Below are positions 33,269 to 42,400 of a stretch of 64,000 nt of DNA, piece after piece; the stretch's first letter is position 1; every line of letters begins with the position of its first letter. A program made the position numbers and the translations under genes. A model generated the notes under the pieces. That model was not told where the DNA came from. It worked only from the letters and a program-made list of their open reading frames with translations, and searched no databases. This DNA comes from Streptosporangium carneum (GTDB taxonomy: Bacteria; Actinomycetota; Actinomycetes; Streptosporangiales; Streptosporangiaceae), in contig NZ_BSEV01000005.1 of assembly GCF_027922005.1 (NCBI RefSeq), forward strand, positions 62,001-126,000, given 5' to 3'.

Positions 33269-34709
33269 GACCGTCCCCCAGTTGCTCAGAGACCGGGCCT
33301 CCACCGAACCTGACGGGGTCGCGCTGATCGTGCACGGATCGGCGCCGCTCACCTATCTCCAGTGGCACGAGCAGGCTGTCGCGATGGCGAAAGGCCTGGT
33401 CGCCCGGGGTGTCACCAGGGGGGATCGGGTCGGCCTGGTCTTCGGGAGCGCGGACTGGGCGGACTACGCGGCGGCGTTCTGCGGGGTGCTGGCGGCGGGA
33501 GCGGTCGCCGTGCCGCTCTCCGACCGCCTCGCCCCCGCCGACCTGCGCTTCATGCTCGAACACTGCCGCGCGAGCGGGGTCGTCCACGCGGCGGGCCTCA
33601 CCGTGCCCGAGATCGGCTGGACCGCGACACCGGCCGGGCTGCGGGCCGAAACGTCCTATGAGATCGTCGATCCCGCCCCGGGAGACCTCGCCCAGATCCT
33701 CTACACCTCCGGCACCACGGGCCGTCCGAAGGGCGTCTCCGCCACTCACGCCAACCTGGCGTACGGCTGCGGCGCCAAGCGGCGTCCCTTCGCGCACTCC
33801 AAGCACCTGCTCCACGCGTTCCCGATCGGCACGAACGCCGGCCAGGCCATGCTGATCAACGCGCTCGACGCCCACCCCGCCGTGGTGACGCTGCCGCGCT
33901 TCACCCCGGGCCGCTTCGCCGCGCTGATCGAGTCCTACCGGGCAGGGACGGTCTTCCTCGTCCCCGCGATGGCCATCGAGCTGCTCAACGCCGGGGTCGG
34001 CGACAGGCACGACCTGTCCAGCGTGCTGCTGCTCGGCTCGGCCGCCGCGCCGCTGCCCTCCGCCGTCGCCCAGGCGCTCACCGCGGCCTTCCCCAACGCG
34101 ACGATCACCAACTACTACACCTCGACCGAGGCCGCCCCCGCCCAGACGGTCATGATGTTCGACCCGGACCGTCCCGGCAGCGTGGGCCGCGCGATCGCCG
34201 GGGGGCGGGTCAGGGTCGCGACCGAGCAGGGGGAGCCGCTCCCCGCGGGCGAGACCGGCGAGGTCTGGATGCGCTCTCCCGCCGCGCCGCGCGCCTACTA
34301 CGGCGACCCGGAGAACGGGACCTTCCGCGACGGCTGGGTGCGGATGGGCGACCTCGGCCGCATCGACGCCGACGGCTACCTCTACCTCGTCGACCGGGAG
34401 GGCGACGTGGTGAAGTCCGGCGCCTACAAGGTCTCGACGATCCACGTCGAGGAGGCGGTCTACCAGCACCCCGCCGTGGTCGAGGCGGCCGCGTTCGGCG
34501 TGCCCCACCCGGTCCTCGGGACCGTCGTCGCCGTCGCCATGGCGACCAGGGCCCCCCTCACGCCCGAGGAGCTGCGGATCTTCCTCAAGGACAGGCTCGC
34601 CTCCCACGAGCTGCCCGCGCACGTGACCGTCGTCGACGCCCTGCCGCGGAACAACGGCGGCAAGGTCGACAAGCGCGCCCTGCGCCGGAGCGTGGAGGGG
34701 ACGCCATGA
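33258..34709 (+). CDS. Acyl/aryl-AMP ligase (ANL superfamily), first gene of the plus NRPS operon
   Basis: 483 aa if TTG 33258 is the start, 482 from GTG 33261. Core motifs: LYTSGTTGRPKGVS (A3), YYTSTEA (A5), MGDLGRIDADGYLY (A7), and NNGGKVDKRAL with the catalytic Lys near the C-terminus. It is a free-standing adenylating enzyme without a carrier domain, more like fatty- or aryl-acid ligases than amino-acid A domains, since the conserved Asp235 position of amino-acid activators is not evident. It overlaps the next gene by 4 nt. It probably activates a carboxylic-acid starter and loads the PCP encoded two genes downstream. Substrate unknown. Confidence 0.83.
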   Translation: MVNLTVPQLLRDRASTEPDGVALIVHGSAPLTYLQWHEQAVAMAKGLVARGVTRGDRVGLVFGSADWADYAAAFCGVLAAGAVAVPLSDRLAPADLRFMLEHCRASGVVHAAGLTVPEIGWTATPAGLRAETSYEIVDPAPGDLAQILYTSGTTGRPKGVSATHANLAYGCGAKRRPFAHSKHLLHAFPIGTNAGQAMLINALDAHPAVVTLPRFTPGRFAALIESYRAGTVFLVPAMAIELLNAGVGDRHDLSSVLLLGSAAAPLPSAVAQALTAAFPNATITNYYTSTEAAPAQTVMMFDPDRPGSVGRAIAGGRVRVATEQGEPLPAGETGEVWMRSPAAPRAYYGDPENGTFRDGWVRMGDLGRIDADGYLYLVDREGDVVKSGAYKVSTIHVEEAVYQHPAVVEAAAFGVPHPVLGTVVAVAMATRAPLTPEELRIFLKDRLASHELPAHVTVVDALPRNNGGKVDKRALRRSVEGTP

Positions 34710-35941
34710 GCGAGGTCACGTTCACCCAGCGGGGGATGTGGGTGACCGAGCAGCTGGTCGAGGTGGGGACCGCCTACCACATGCCGCTCCTGGTCCACCT
34801 GCGCGGAGAGCTGGACGCCGACGCCCTGCTGGCCGCGTGCGCGGCCGTCGTCGAGCGTCATCCGGCGCTGGGCGGCGTGGTCGCGGAGGCGGACACCGGG
34901 CTGCGGCTCGTCCCCGGCGCGGAGGTCCCCGTACGGCGCGCCCACGCGGAGGGCGAGGAGGCCCTCGCGGCGGCCGTACGCGAGGAGATCCTGCGCCGGT
35001 TCGACCTGGAGACCGGGCCGCTGGCCAGGTTCACCCTGTTCGAGACGGGGCCGGGGCTTCACACGCTCCTGTTCGTCGCCCACCACCTCGTCTTCGACGG
35101 TCAGTCCAAGGACATCCTGGTCCGTGACCTGGCCGCCTTCCACAACGGCGAGCCGCCGCCTCCGCTCGCGGCCGTCGACCACGGCGGGGCGGAGCGCGAC
35201 CGGGTGACCGCCCTGCTCCCCGAGGCGCGGGAGTTCTGGAAGCTCCGCTGGCAGGATCCGGGCGAGACCGTGATGCTCGGCAGGGCGCTGCGCTCCAGGC
35301 ACGCGGGCGAGGGCCGGATGCTGCACTTCACCGCCGACCCCTCCGTCGACGGGCTGACCCGGTTCGAGACGCTGCTGTCCGCGCTGCACGTCCTGCTCGC
35401 GGGATACGGCAACGAGCGGGTGACCACCGCCGTCGACCTGTCCACCCGGCCCCCCGAGGCGGCCGACCACGTCGGCCTGTTCGTCAACGAGCTGCCGGTC
35501 TCCTCTGCGCCGTCCCCGGACGAGAGCTTCCTGGCGTTCGGCGCGAGGCTGCGGGCGGGGCTGCGCGAGGTCTACCGGTTCCGCCAGGTGCCGCTCTCCG
35601 CGGCGATGCCCCGTCTCAGGCCGCACGCCGCGCTCGTCCCCGTCTCCGTCAGCTACCGCACCCGCCGCGACGCCGACCCGGTGTTCACCGGTCTCGACGC
35701 CTCGGTGGAGTGGACGGTCTTCAACCACGCGGTCCGGGGCGCGCTGCACCTGCAGTGCGTCGACGGCCGCGACGGGCTCACGGTCAGCCTGCGCCATGAT
35801 CCCGAGGTGGTTCCGGACGCCCGAAAAGCGGCCGATGACCTGCGTCTTCTTCTGGAACGCGCCACGCAGACCCCCGACATTCCGATCAAGAAGCTACTGA
35901 ACGAAACTCTGGAGAAGAGATGGGTTCCGTCACCACCCTGA
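34706..35941 (+). CDS. Stand-alone NRPS condensation-domain protein
   Basis: 411 aa, one condensation domain and nothing else. The active-site motif HHLVFDG is intact near residue 117, and the start VTFTQRGMWVTEQL matches the usual first C-domain core. The family joins an acyl or peptidyl thioester to an amine on a second carrier protein. It is coupled at both ends: 4-nt overlap with the AMP-ligase gene and 22-nt overlap with the PCP gene. Ligase, C domain and PCP together look like a split loading module. Confidence 0.85.
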   Translation: MSEVTFTQRGMWVTEQLVEVGTAYHMPLLVHLRGELDADALLAACAAVVERHPALGGVVAEADTGLRLVPGAEVPVRRAHAEGEEALAAAVREEILRRFDLETGPLARFTLFETGPGLHTLLFVAHHLVFDGQSKDILVRDLAAFHNGEPPPPLAAVDHGGAERDRVTALLPEAREFWKLRWQDPGETVMLGRALRSRHAGEGRMLHFTADPSVDGLTRFETLLSALHVLLAGYGNERVTTAVDLSTRPPEAADHVGLFVNELPVSSAPSPDESFLAFGARLRAGLREVYRFRQVPLSAAMPRLRPHAALVPVSVSYRTRRDADPVFTGLDASVEWTVFNHAVRGALHLQCVDGRDGLTVSLRHDPEVVPDARKAADDLRLLLERATQTPDIPIKKLLNETLEKRWVPSPP

Positions 35942-36150
35942 CCGACCAGGTGCGCGAGATCTGGGAAGAAGTCCTGGGCATCTCGCCGATCGACGACAAC
36001 GACGACATCTTCGACCTGGGCGGTCACTCCCTGACCATCACCCAGATCATCGCCCGCATGCGCAAGCGCCTGGACATCGAGGTCTCCCTCGACGACTTCT
36101 TCGACAATCCGACCATCGCGGGAATCGTGGAGTCCCTCGGAGATGACTGA
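35920..36150 (+). CDS. Free peptidyl carrier protein
   Basis: 76 aa carrier with the classical NRPS site DLGGHSLT (phosphopantetheine Ser37). Acidic, no extra domain. Its gene overlaps the condensation protein gene upstream by 22 nt and the E1-alpha gene downstream by 8 nt. It is therefore a candidate acceptor both for the AMP ligase and for an acyl group delivered by the dehydrogenase E2 protein. Which of the two loads it cannot be told from sequence. Confidence 0.9.
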   Translation: MGSVTTLTDQVREIWEEVLGISPIDDNDDIFDLGGHSLTITQIIARMRKRLDIEVSLDDFFDNPTIAGIVESLGDD

Positions 36151-37060
36151 GACCCTCGACCGGCTCCGTCTGTCCCGCCTCGGTGACGACGACCTGGAAC
36201 TGCTGCTGCTGGTCAGGCACTTCGAGCTGAAGCTCCTCGAGCTGTACGGCAGAGGTGAGCTGAACGGCACGACGCACACCTGTCTCGGGCAGGAGTACGT
36301 TCCCGTCTCGCTGCGCCCGCTGCTCGGCGAGCACGACCACATCTTCAGCAACCACCGGGGGCACGGCCACTACCTGGCCAGGTTCGCCGACCCGCACGGC
36401 CTGCTCGCCGAGATCATGGGCAGGGAGGGGGCGGTCTGCGGGGGCGTCGGCGGCAGCCAGCACATCCACCGTGACCGCTACCTGTCCACCGGCGTGCAGG
36501 GCGAGAGCCTGCCCGTGGCCGCCGGGGTCGCCCTCCACCTCAAGCGGGCCGAGCCGGGGGCGCTGGCCTGCGTCTACATCGGCGACGGCACCTGGGGCGA
36601 GGGCGCGGTCTACGAGGCGCTGAACCTGGCCTCGCTCTGGCGGCTGCCGCTGCTGGTGGTGGTGGAGAACAACGGCATCGCCCAGTCGACGCCGACCACC
36701 TCGCAGATGGCCGGCAGCATCGCGGGCAGGGCGGCGGCGTTCGGCGTCAAACACCACCTGGTCGTCTCGACCGACGTCAACGAGATCAGGACCTCGCTCG
36801 AGCCCCTGGTCACCGAGGTGCGCGACTGCAGGCCGCTAGTGGTCGAGTTCGTGACCCACAGGCTCGGCCCGCACAGCAAGGGCGACGACATCCGTCCCGC
36901 CGACGCCGTGCAGGCCGCCAGGGACAACGACTGGTACGTCCGCTACGCCAACGACCACCCCGACCAGTTCCACCGGCTCGACAGGCTGGTCAGGGCCGAG
37001 GTCCAGGCCATCGCCGACGAGGTCGCCGCCCGTCCGCTCTCCCGCTGGGAGGAGTCGTGA
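36143..37060 (+). CDS. 2-oxoacid dehydrogenase E1 component, alpha subunit
   Basis: 305 aa thiamine-diphosphate enzyme subunit. The ThDP motif starts at YIGDGTWGEG and ends in VVENN about 30 residues later, and SNHRGHGHYLA is the phosphate/substrate loop seen in pyruvate and acetoin dehydrogenase E1-alpha. It decarboxylates a 2-oxoacid (or splits a ketol) and passes the two-carbon or larger unit to the E2 lipoyl arm, together with E1-beta. It lies in the middle of an NRPS operon, overlapping the PCP gene (8 nt) and E1-beta gene (4 nt). That placement argues for dedicated use in biosynthesis rather than central metabolism. Confidence 0.88.
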   Translation: MTETLDRLRLSRLGDDDLELLLLVRHFELKLLELYGRGELNGTTHTCLGQEYVPVSLRPLLGEHDHIFSNHRGHGHYLARFADPHGLLAEIMGREGAVCGGVGGSQHIHRDRYLSTGVQGESLPVAAGVALHLKRAEPGALACVYIGDGTWGEGAVYEALNLASLWRLPLLVVVENNGIAQSTPTTSQMAGSIAGRAAAFGVKHHLVVSTDVNEIRTSLEPLVTEVRDCRPLVVEFVTHRLGPHSKGDDIRPADAVQAARDNDWYVRYANDHPDQFHRLDRLVRAEVQAIADEVAARPLSRWEES

Positions 37061-38031
37061 GAGTCGCGGAGAACCTCAACGCGGCCCTGCACGGGCTGCT
37101 GGACGACGACCCGACCGCCTACGTCCTCGGCGAGGACGTCCTCGACCCGTACGGCGGGGCATTCAAGATCACCAAGGGCCTGTCGATGCGGTTCCCCGGG
37201 CGCGTGATCGGCACCCCGATCAGCGAGGGCGCCCTGACCGGCGTCGCGGCGGGCCTGGCGCTGACCGGCAACACGGCCGTCGCCGAGATCATGTTCGGCG
37301 ACTTCGTCGCGCTCGCCTTCGACCAGATCTGCAACTTCGCCAGCAAGTCGGTCTCCATGTACGGCAAACGCCTGCCGCTGCGGATGGTCGTGCGCTGCCC
37401 GACCGGCGGCGGCAGGGGCTACGGCCCCACGCACAGCCAGAGCATGCAGAAGCACTTCGTCGGCATGCCCGGCCTCTCGCTGTATGAGATGTCGCCCTTC
37501 CACGACAACCGCGCGGTGTTCACGGCGATGCTCCAGCGGGGCGAGCCGTGCCTGTTCTTCGAGGACAAGGTCCTCTACACGCGGCAGATGGACCAGGTGG
37601 ACCCGATGTTCCGGGTGCGCCGCGACGGCGAGCTCGCGGTGATCGACCTGGAGGACCGGCCCGACTGCGTGATCATCGCTCCGGGCGGGATGGCGCACAG
37701 GACGCTGGCCGCGATGAAGACCCTGGTGCTCCAGCAGGAGATCTCCTGCAGGCTGCTGGTCCCGTCCAGGCTCTACCCGCTGGACGTCGACGCGATGCTG
37801 CCCCACCTCGGCGAGGTCGTCCTGGTCGCGGAGGAGAGCACGGCGGGCGGCACCTGGGGCGGCGAGGTCGCCCATCTCCTGCACGAGCGCGTGTGGGACC
37901 GCCTGCGCGGCCCCGTCCGTCTCGTCCACTCCAGGGCCAGCGTGATCCCCACCGCGGCCCACCTCGAAAGCGAGGTCCTGGCGGGGGAGTCCACGATCCA
38001 CGACGCCGTACGAAAGGCTCTGCGTGGCTGA
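37057..38031 (+). CDS. 2-oxoacid dehydrogenase E1 component, beta subunit
   Basis: 324 aa. Typical transketolase-like pyrimidine domain with GEDVLDPYGGAFKITKGL at the start, TPISEGALTGVAAGLAL, and a C-terminal domain with EESTAGGTWGGEVA. It begins at GTG 37057 in a 4-nt overlap with the alpha-subunit stop. Forms a heterotetramer with E1-alpha. Family assignment is secure; the identity of the oxoacid (pyruvate, branched-chain, hydroxypyruvate or a ketose) is not readable. Confidence 0.88.
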   Translation: MRVAENLNAALHGLLDDDPTAYVLGEDVLDPYGGAFKITKGLSMRFPGRVIGTPISEGALTGVAAGLALTGNTAVAEIMFGDFVALAFDQICNFASKSVSMYGKRLPLRMVVRCPTGGGRGYGPTHSQSMQKHFVGMPGLSLYEMSPFHDNRAVFTAMLQRGEPCLFFEDKVLYTRQMDQVDPMFRVRRDGELAVIDLEDRPDCVIIAPGGMAHRTLAAMKTLVLQQEISCRLLVPSRLYPLDVDAMLPHLGEVVLVAEESTAGGTWGGEVAHLLHERVWDRLRGPVRLVHSRASVIPTAAHLESEVLAGESTIHDAVRKALRG

Positions 38032-39460
38032 CATCCGCGTCCCCAAGCTCAACAACAACGACACCGAGTACCTCGTGGTGGCGTGGCTCGTCGAGGACGG
38101 CAAGCCTGTCAGGGAGGGGGAGCCCGTCGCCGTCCTGGAGACCTCGAAGGCGGCCGACGAGCTGGAGGCCGAGGAGTCCGGCTACCTGCACCACGTCGCC
38201 GCGCTCAACGCCTGGATCGCTCCCGGCGCCGTTCTGGCCCGGATCACCGCGGAGCCGGACGCGCCCGCTCTCGCCCCCGGGGACACGGTCGTCGCCGGGG
38301 ACGTGCTCGCCCCCGTGGAAACGGTCGCCTCCGTGGGCACGGTCGTCCCCGGGGAAACGGTCGCCTCCGGCGGGACGGACGTTCCCGTCGACGCGCCTGC
38401 CGGCGACGGTGTGCCCGTCTCCTCCGGCGGGCCCGTTTCCGGCGACACGGCCGCCCCCGGTCGTCCGGTCGTCTCCGGCGGCCAGGGCCCGTTCCCTGAG
38501 GACTCCCGGGCCGCGGACCCGGCCCTTCCCGCGCGGGACCCCGTCATCACCGACCCCGCCCGCGCCCTCATGACGGAGCTCGGCGTCACCCCCGCCCAGA
38601 TCGCGGCGCTCGGCCTCGCCGTCGTCCGGCGCGCCGACGTGGAGCGCCTCGCGGGGCGGGCCGGCGGCCCGGCGGGCACGCGCGAAGCGACCGGCGCGGA
38701 GGACCCGGCGAACACGGGGGAAACCCCGGGGGGCGAGGGAAGCACGGAAGGCGCGGGCGGCACGCGCGACGCGGACGGCGCGGACAGGGTGGGCGACGCG
38801 GACGACGCGGCGGGGACGCACGTGCTGTCCCGGGTCCAGCGGGCCGTCGCCAGAGCCGTCACGACCTCGCACGACACGATCCCCGCCGCCTACACCGCGA
38901 TGAAGTTCGACGTGGGCCCGTCGCTGGAGCGCGCCAGGGGGCTGAGCAGGGAGGTCCGCAGGCCGGTCGGGCTGGCGGAGCTGTTCGTCCAGGCCGTGGC
39001 CGCGCTGCACCCGGCCTTCCCGCTGTTCTTCGCCTCGGTCGACGGGGACCGGGCCAGGCGGGCCGACGCTCCGCGCGTCGGCGTCACCTTCGACATGGGC
39101 GAGGGGCTCTACGTCCCGGTCGTCCGTGAGACCGGGTCGCTGAGGGAGATCGCCGACGCGCTCATGCGGTACCGCCTGGCCGCGGCCGAGGGCGACTTCA
39201 GGGAGAAGGACCTCGTCGGCGCCAACATCGCCGTCACCCTGCACACCGACGCCGACGTCGTCCTCGCGATCCCCTTCATCTTCCCCGGGACGGTCTGCGC
39301 GCTCGCGATCACCTCGCCGCAGCCGGAACTCGTCCTCGGAGAGGACGGCGCCGTGACGGCGCGAACGGTCGCCAACATCGGCCTCGCCTACGACCATCGA
39401 CTGATCAACGGCAGGGACGCCGCGCTCTTCCTCGCCGCCCTCCGGACGGAGCTGCAATGA
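38024..39460 (+). CDS. 2-oxoacid dehydrogenase E2 component (lipoyl acyltransferase)
   Basis: 478 aa starting at GTG 38024. One lipoyl domain (residues 1-78) carries the lipoylated Lys42 in ETSKAADEL. A long low-complexity linker (~80-170) with repeated VAS/GDTV/GET units follows, then a small peripheral-subunit-binding domain (~172-207), another disordered stretch and the catalytic domain (~265-478). The catalytic motif is YDHRLINGRDA with His458; Asn replaces the Asp usual in DHRxxDG, a change also seen in some family members. E2 would pass the acyl unit to CoA or to a carrier protein. No E3 gene is present, so reoxidation must use a shared dihydrolipoamide dehydrogenase. Its gene ends in a 4-nt overlap with NRPS2. 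Confidence 0.85.
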   Translation: MADIRVPKLNNNDTEYLVVAWLVEDGKPVREGEPVAVLETSKAADELEAEESGYLHHVAALNAWIAPGAVLARITAEPDAPALAPGDTVVAGDVLAPVETVASVGTVVPGETVASGGTDVPVDAPAGDGVPVSSGGPVSGDTAAPGRPVVSGGQGPFPEDSRAADPALPARDPVITDPARALMTELGVTPAQIAALGLAVVRRADVERLAGRAGGPAGTREATGAEDPANTGETPGGEGSTEGAGGTRDADGADRVGDADDAAGTHVLSRVQRAVARAVTTSHDTIPAAYTAMKFDVGPSLERARGLSREVRRPVGLAELFVQAVAALHPAFPLFFASVDGDRARRADAPRVGVTFDMGEGLYVPVVRETGSLREIADALMRYRLAAAEGDFREKDLVGANIAVTLHTDADVVLAIPFIFPGTVCALAITSPQPELVLGEDGAVTARTVANIGLAYDHRLINGRDAALFLAALRTELQ

Positions 39461-42400
39461 CCGAGACAACGCTGTCGGACGCCAAGCGGGCACTGCTCGC
39501 CCAGCGGCTCCGGCGCCGGGAGGAGTCCCGGACCATCACGGCCAGGGACCCCGCCACCACGCCGCCTCTGTCCCACGCCCAGGAACGCCTGTGGTTCCTG
39601 GAGCAGTACCGTCCCGGCACCACCACCTACACGGTCCCCGTCGCGGTCCGCCTGTACGGCGAGGTGGACGTCGACGCGCTGCGCCGGGCCCTCGACGAGA
39701 CCGTCACCCGCCACGAGGCCCTGCGGATGCGCTTCCTCACCACCGAGGACGGCACCCCCGAGCTGGTCGTCGACGAGCCCCGCCCCGCCGAGCTGCGCGT
39801 GACCGAGGCCGCGAGCCTGGAGGCCGCCGTCGAGCTGTTCGACGCCGAGCTCGCCACCCCGTTCGACCTGGAGCTGGGCCCGCTGTTCAGGACCGTCCTG
39901 GTCAAGCTCGCCCCCGCCGACCACGTGCTCCTGCTGGCCGCGCATCACACCGTCGTCGACGGCTGGTCCATCGACCTCGTCATCCGCGAGCTGCTCGCCC
40001 TGCACGACGGCAAGACCCTGCCGCAACCCCAGGTCGGCTACGGCGACTACGCCGTCTGGCAGCGGGGGCGCGACCACCGGGGCGAGGTCGACCACTGGCG
40101 CGACAAGCTCGCCGGGCTCCCCGCGATCGAGCTGCCGACCGACAGGCCGCGCCCCGCCGAGCAGGGCTACGAGGGAGCCGCCCTCGACTTCGCGCTCGAC
40201 GCCGACCTCACCGGGCGGCTCGCCGAGCTGGCCAAGTCCACGGGCGCGACGCCGTACATGACGCTGATGGCGGCCTTCCAGGTCCTGCTGGCCCGCTACT
40301 CGGGGCAGACGGACTTCGCGGTCGGCTCTCCGGTCGCCGGGCGGGGGCTGCCCGAGCTGGACGGCGTCGTCGGCATGTTCGTCAACACGCTGGTGCTCCG
40401 CGCCGACCTGGCGGACGACCCGTCGTTCACCGCCTTCCTCGCCCGCACCCGCGAGACCGCGCTGGACGCGTTCGCCCACCAGGAGCTGCCGTTCGACCAG
40501 CTCGTCAGCGAGCTGAACGTCGTCCGCGACGTCAGCAGGTCGCCCCTGGTCCAGGTGACGTTCGCGTTGCAGAACTACAAGGCGGGCGAGGAGGACGGGC
40601 GCGTCTCCTACGTCACCCTTCCCGCCAAGACCACCCGTTACGACCTGGCCCTGTACCTCTTCGAGAGCCCGGACGGGCTGGTCGGCAACTTCACCTACAG
40701 CACCGCGCTGTTCGACCGGGAGAGCGTCGAGCTGCTGGCCTCCCGGTTCGAGACGCTGCTGCGGTCGATCGTCGCGGACCCCGGGACCCGGGTCGGCGAG
40801 CTGTCGCTGCTGTCGGAGGAGGAGCGGGACCTGGTCCTGGGCTTCGGCTCCAGCACCCTGCCCGCCCCCGTCGGCCACGACCTGCTCCACGAGCTGGTCA
40901 CCGCCCAGGCGGCGCTGACCCCCGACGCGAAGGCCGTGGTCCACGAGGGCGACCACCTCACCTACGCCGAGCTCGACCACCGCTCCGACCGGATCGCCGC
41001 ACTTCTCCGCAACAGGTACGGCGTCGGCCCGGACAGCAGAGTGGGCGTCCTGCTCGACCAGTCGGTCGACCTGGCGGCGGCCGTGCTGGGGGTGCTGAAG
41101 TCCGGCGGCGCGTACGTGCCGCTCGACCCCAAGCAGCCCCGTGACCGCCTGGCCTACATGCTCGGCGACGCGGGGGCGGCCGTGGTCGTCACCACCTCGG
41201 CCCTGAGCGAGCTGGTCGCGGGGCCCCAGGTCGTCCGCCTGGACGCCGAGGCGCTGGAGGAGACCGCGTTCGAGGCCCCCGAGGTCACCGCGGACAACCT
41301 GGCGTACGTCATCTACACCTCGGGGACGACGGGGCGTCCGAAGGGCGTCGGGGTGCAGCACCGGCAGGTGCTGAACTACCTGGCCGGGGTCAGGGAGCGC
41401 TTCGCGGTCGAGCCCGCCGGGGTCTACACGCTGCTGCAGTCGCTCTCGTTCGACTTCGGCGTGACGATCTTCTACCTGTCGCTCATGACCGGCGGCGAGC
41501 TGCACCTGGTCGACCCGCAGTCCCCGGTCGAGGAGCTCGCCGAGCAGCTCGGCCGTACCGACTACCTCAAGATGACCCCGTCGCACCTCGCGTCGCTGCT
41601 CGCCGACTCCGACGCCGCGACCCCCGCCGAGCTGCTGCCGCGCAAGCTGCTCATCCTCGGCGGCGAGGCGTCCAGGTGGAGCTGGGCCCGCGAGCTGACC
41701 GAGCACACCACCGTGGTCAACCACTACGGCCCGACGGAGGCCACCGTCGGCATCTCCACCCACGCCGTCACCGGCGAGGCCGAACGGGCGCTGAACCTGC
41801 CGATCGGCAGCCCGCTCCCCGGGGCCAGGGTCTACGTGCTCGACGAGCACCTGCGGCTCGTCCCGCCCGGCATGACCGGTGAGATCTACCTCGGCGGCGA
41901 CCGTCTCGCCAGGGGATACCTCGGGCAGCCGGGGCTGACGGCCGACAGGTTCCTGCCCGACCCGTACGGCGAGCCCGGCGCGCGCATGTACAAGACCGGC
42001 GACCTCGGCCGCTGGCTGCCCTCGGGCGACCTGTGCTTCCTCGGCCGCCGCGACCTGCAGGTCAAGGTGCGCGGCTACCGGGTCGAGCTGTCGGAGATCG
42101 AGTCCGTCCTCACCGACCAGCCGGGAATCGCGCACGCCGTCGTCGAGCTGCGCCAGGACCGGCTCATCGGCTATCTCGTCGGGGAGAAGACCAAGGTCAG
42201 CGAGCTGCGCGCGACGCTCGGCGAGCGGCTCCCCGAGTACATGATCCCGGCGCGGTTCGTCTGGCTGGACGAACTGCCGCTGAAGTCGCACGGCAAGGTC
42301 GACCGGGCCAGGCTGCCTGAGCCCGACGAGGAGCGCCCCGACCAGGAGGCCGGGTTCGTCCCACCGGAGACGCCCGTCGAAGAGGCGATCGCCACGGTGT

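Noticed and set aside
36143..39460. Housekeeping pyruvate dehydrogenase operon
   Set aside because: No E3 gene, and the genes overlap NRPS genes on both sides, so a dedicated biosynthetic role is more likely.
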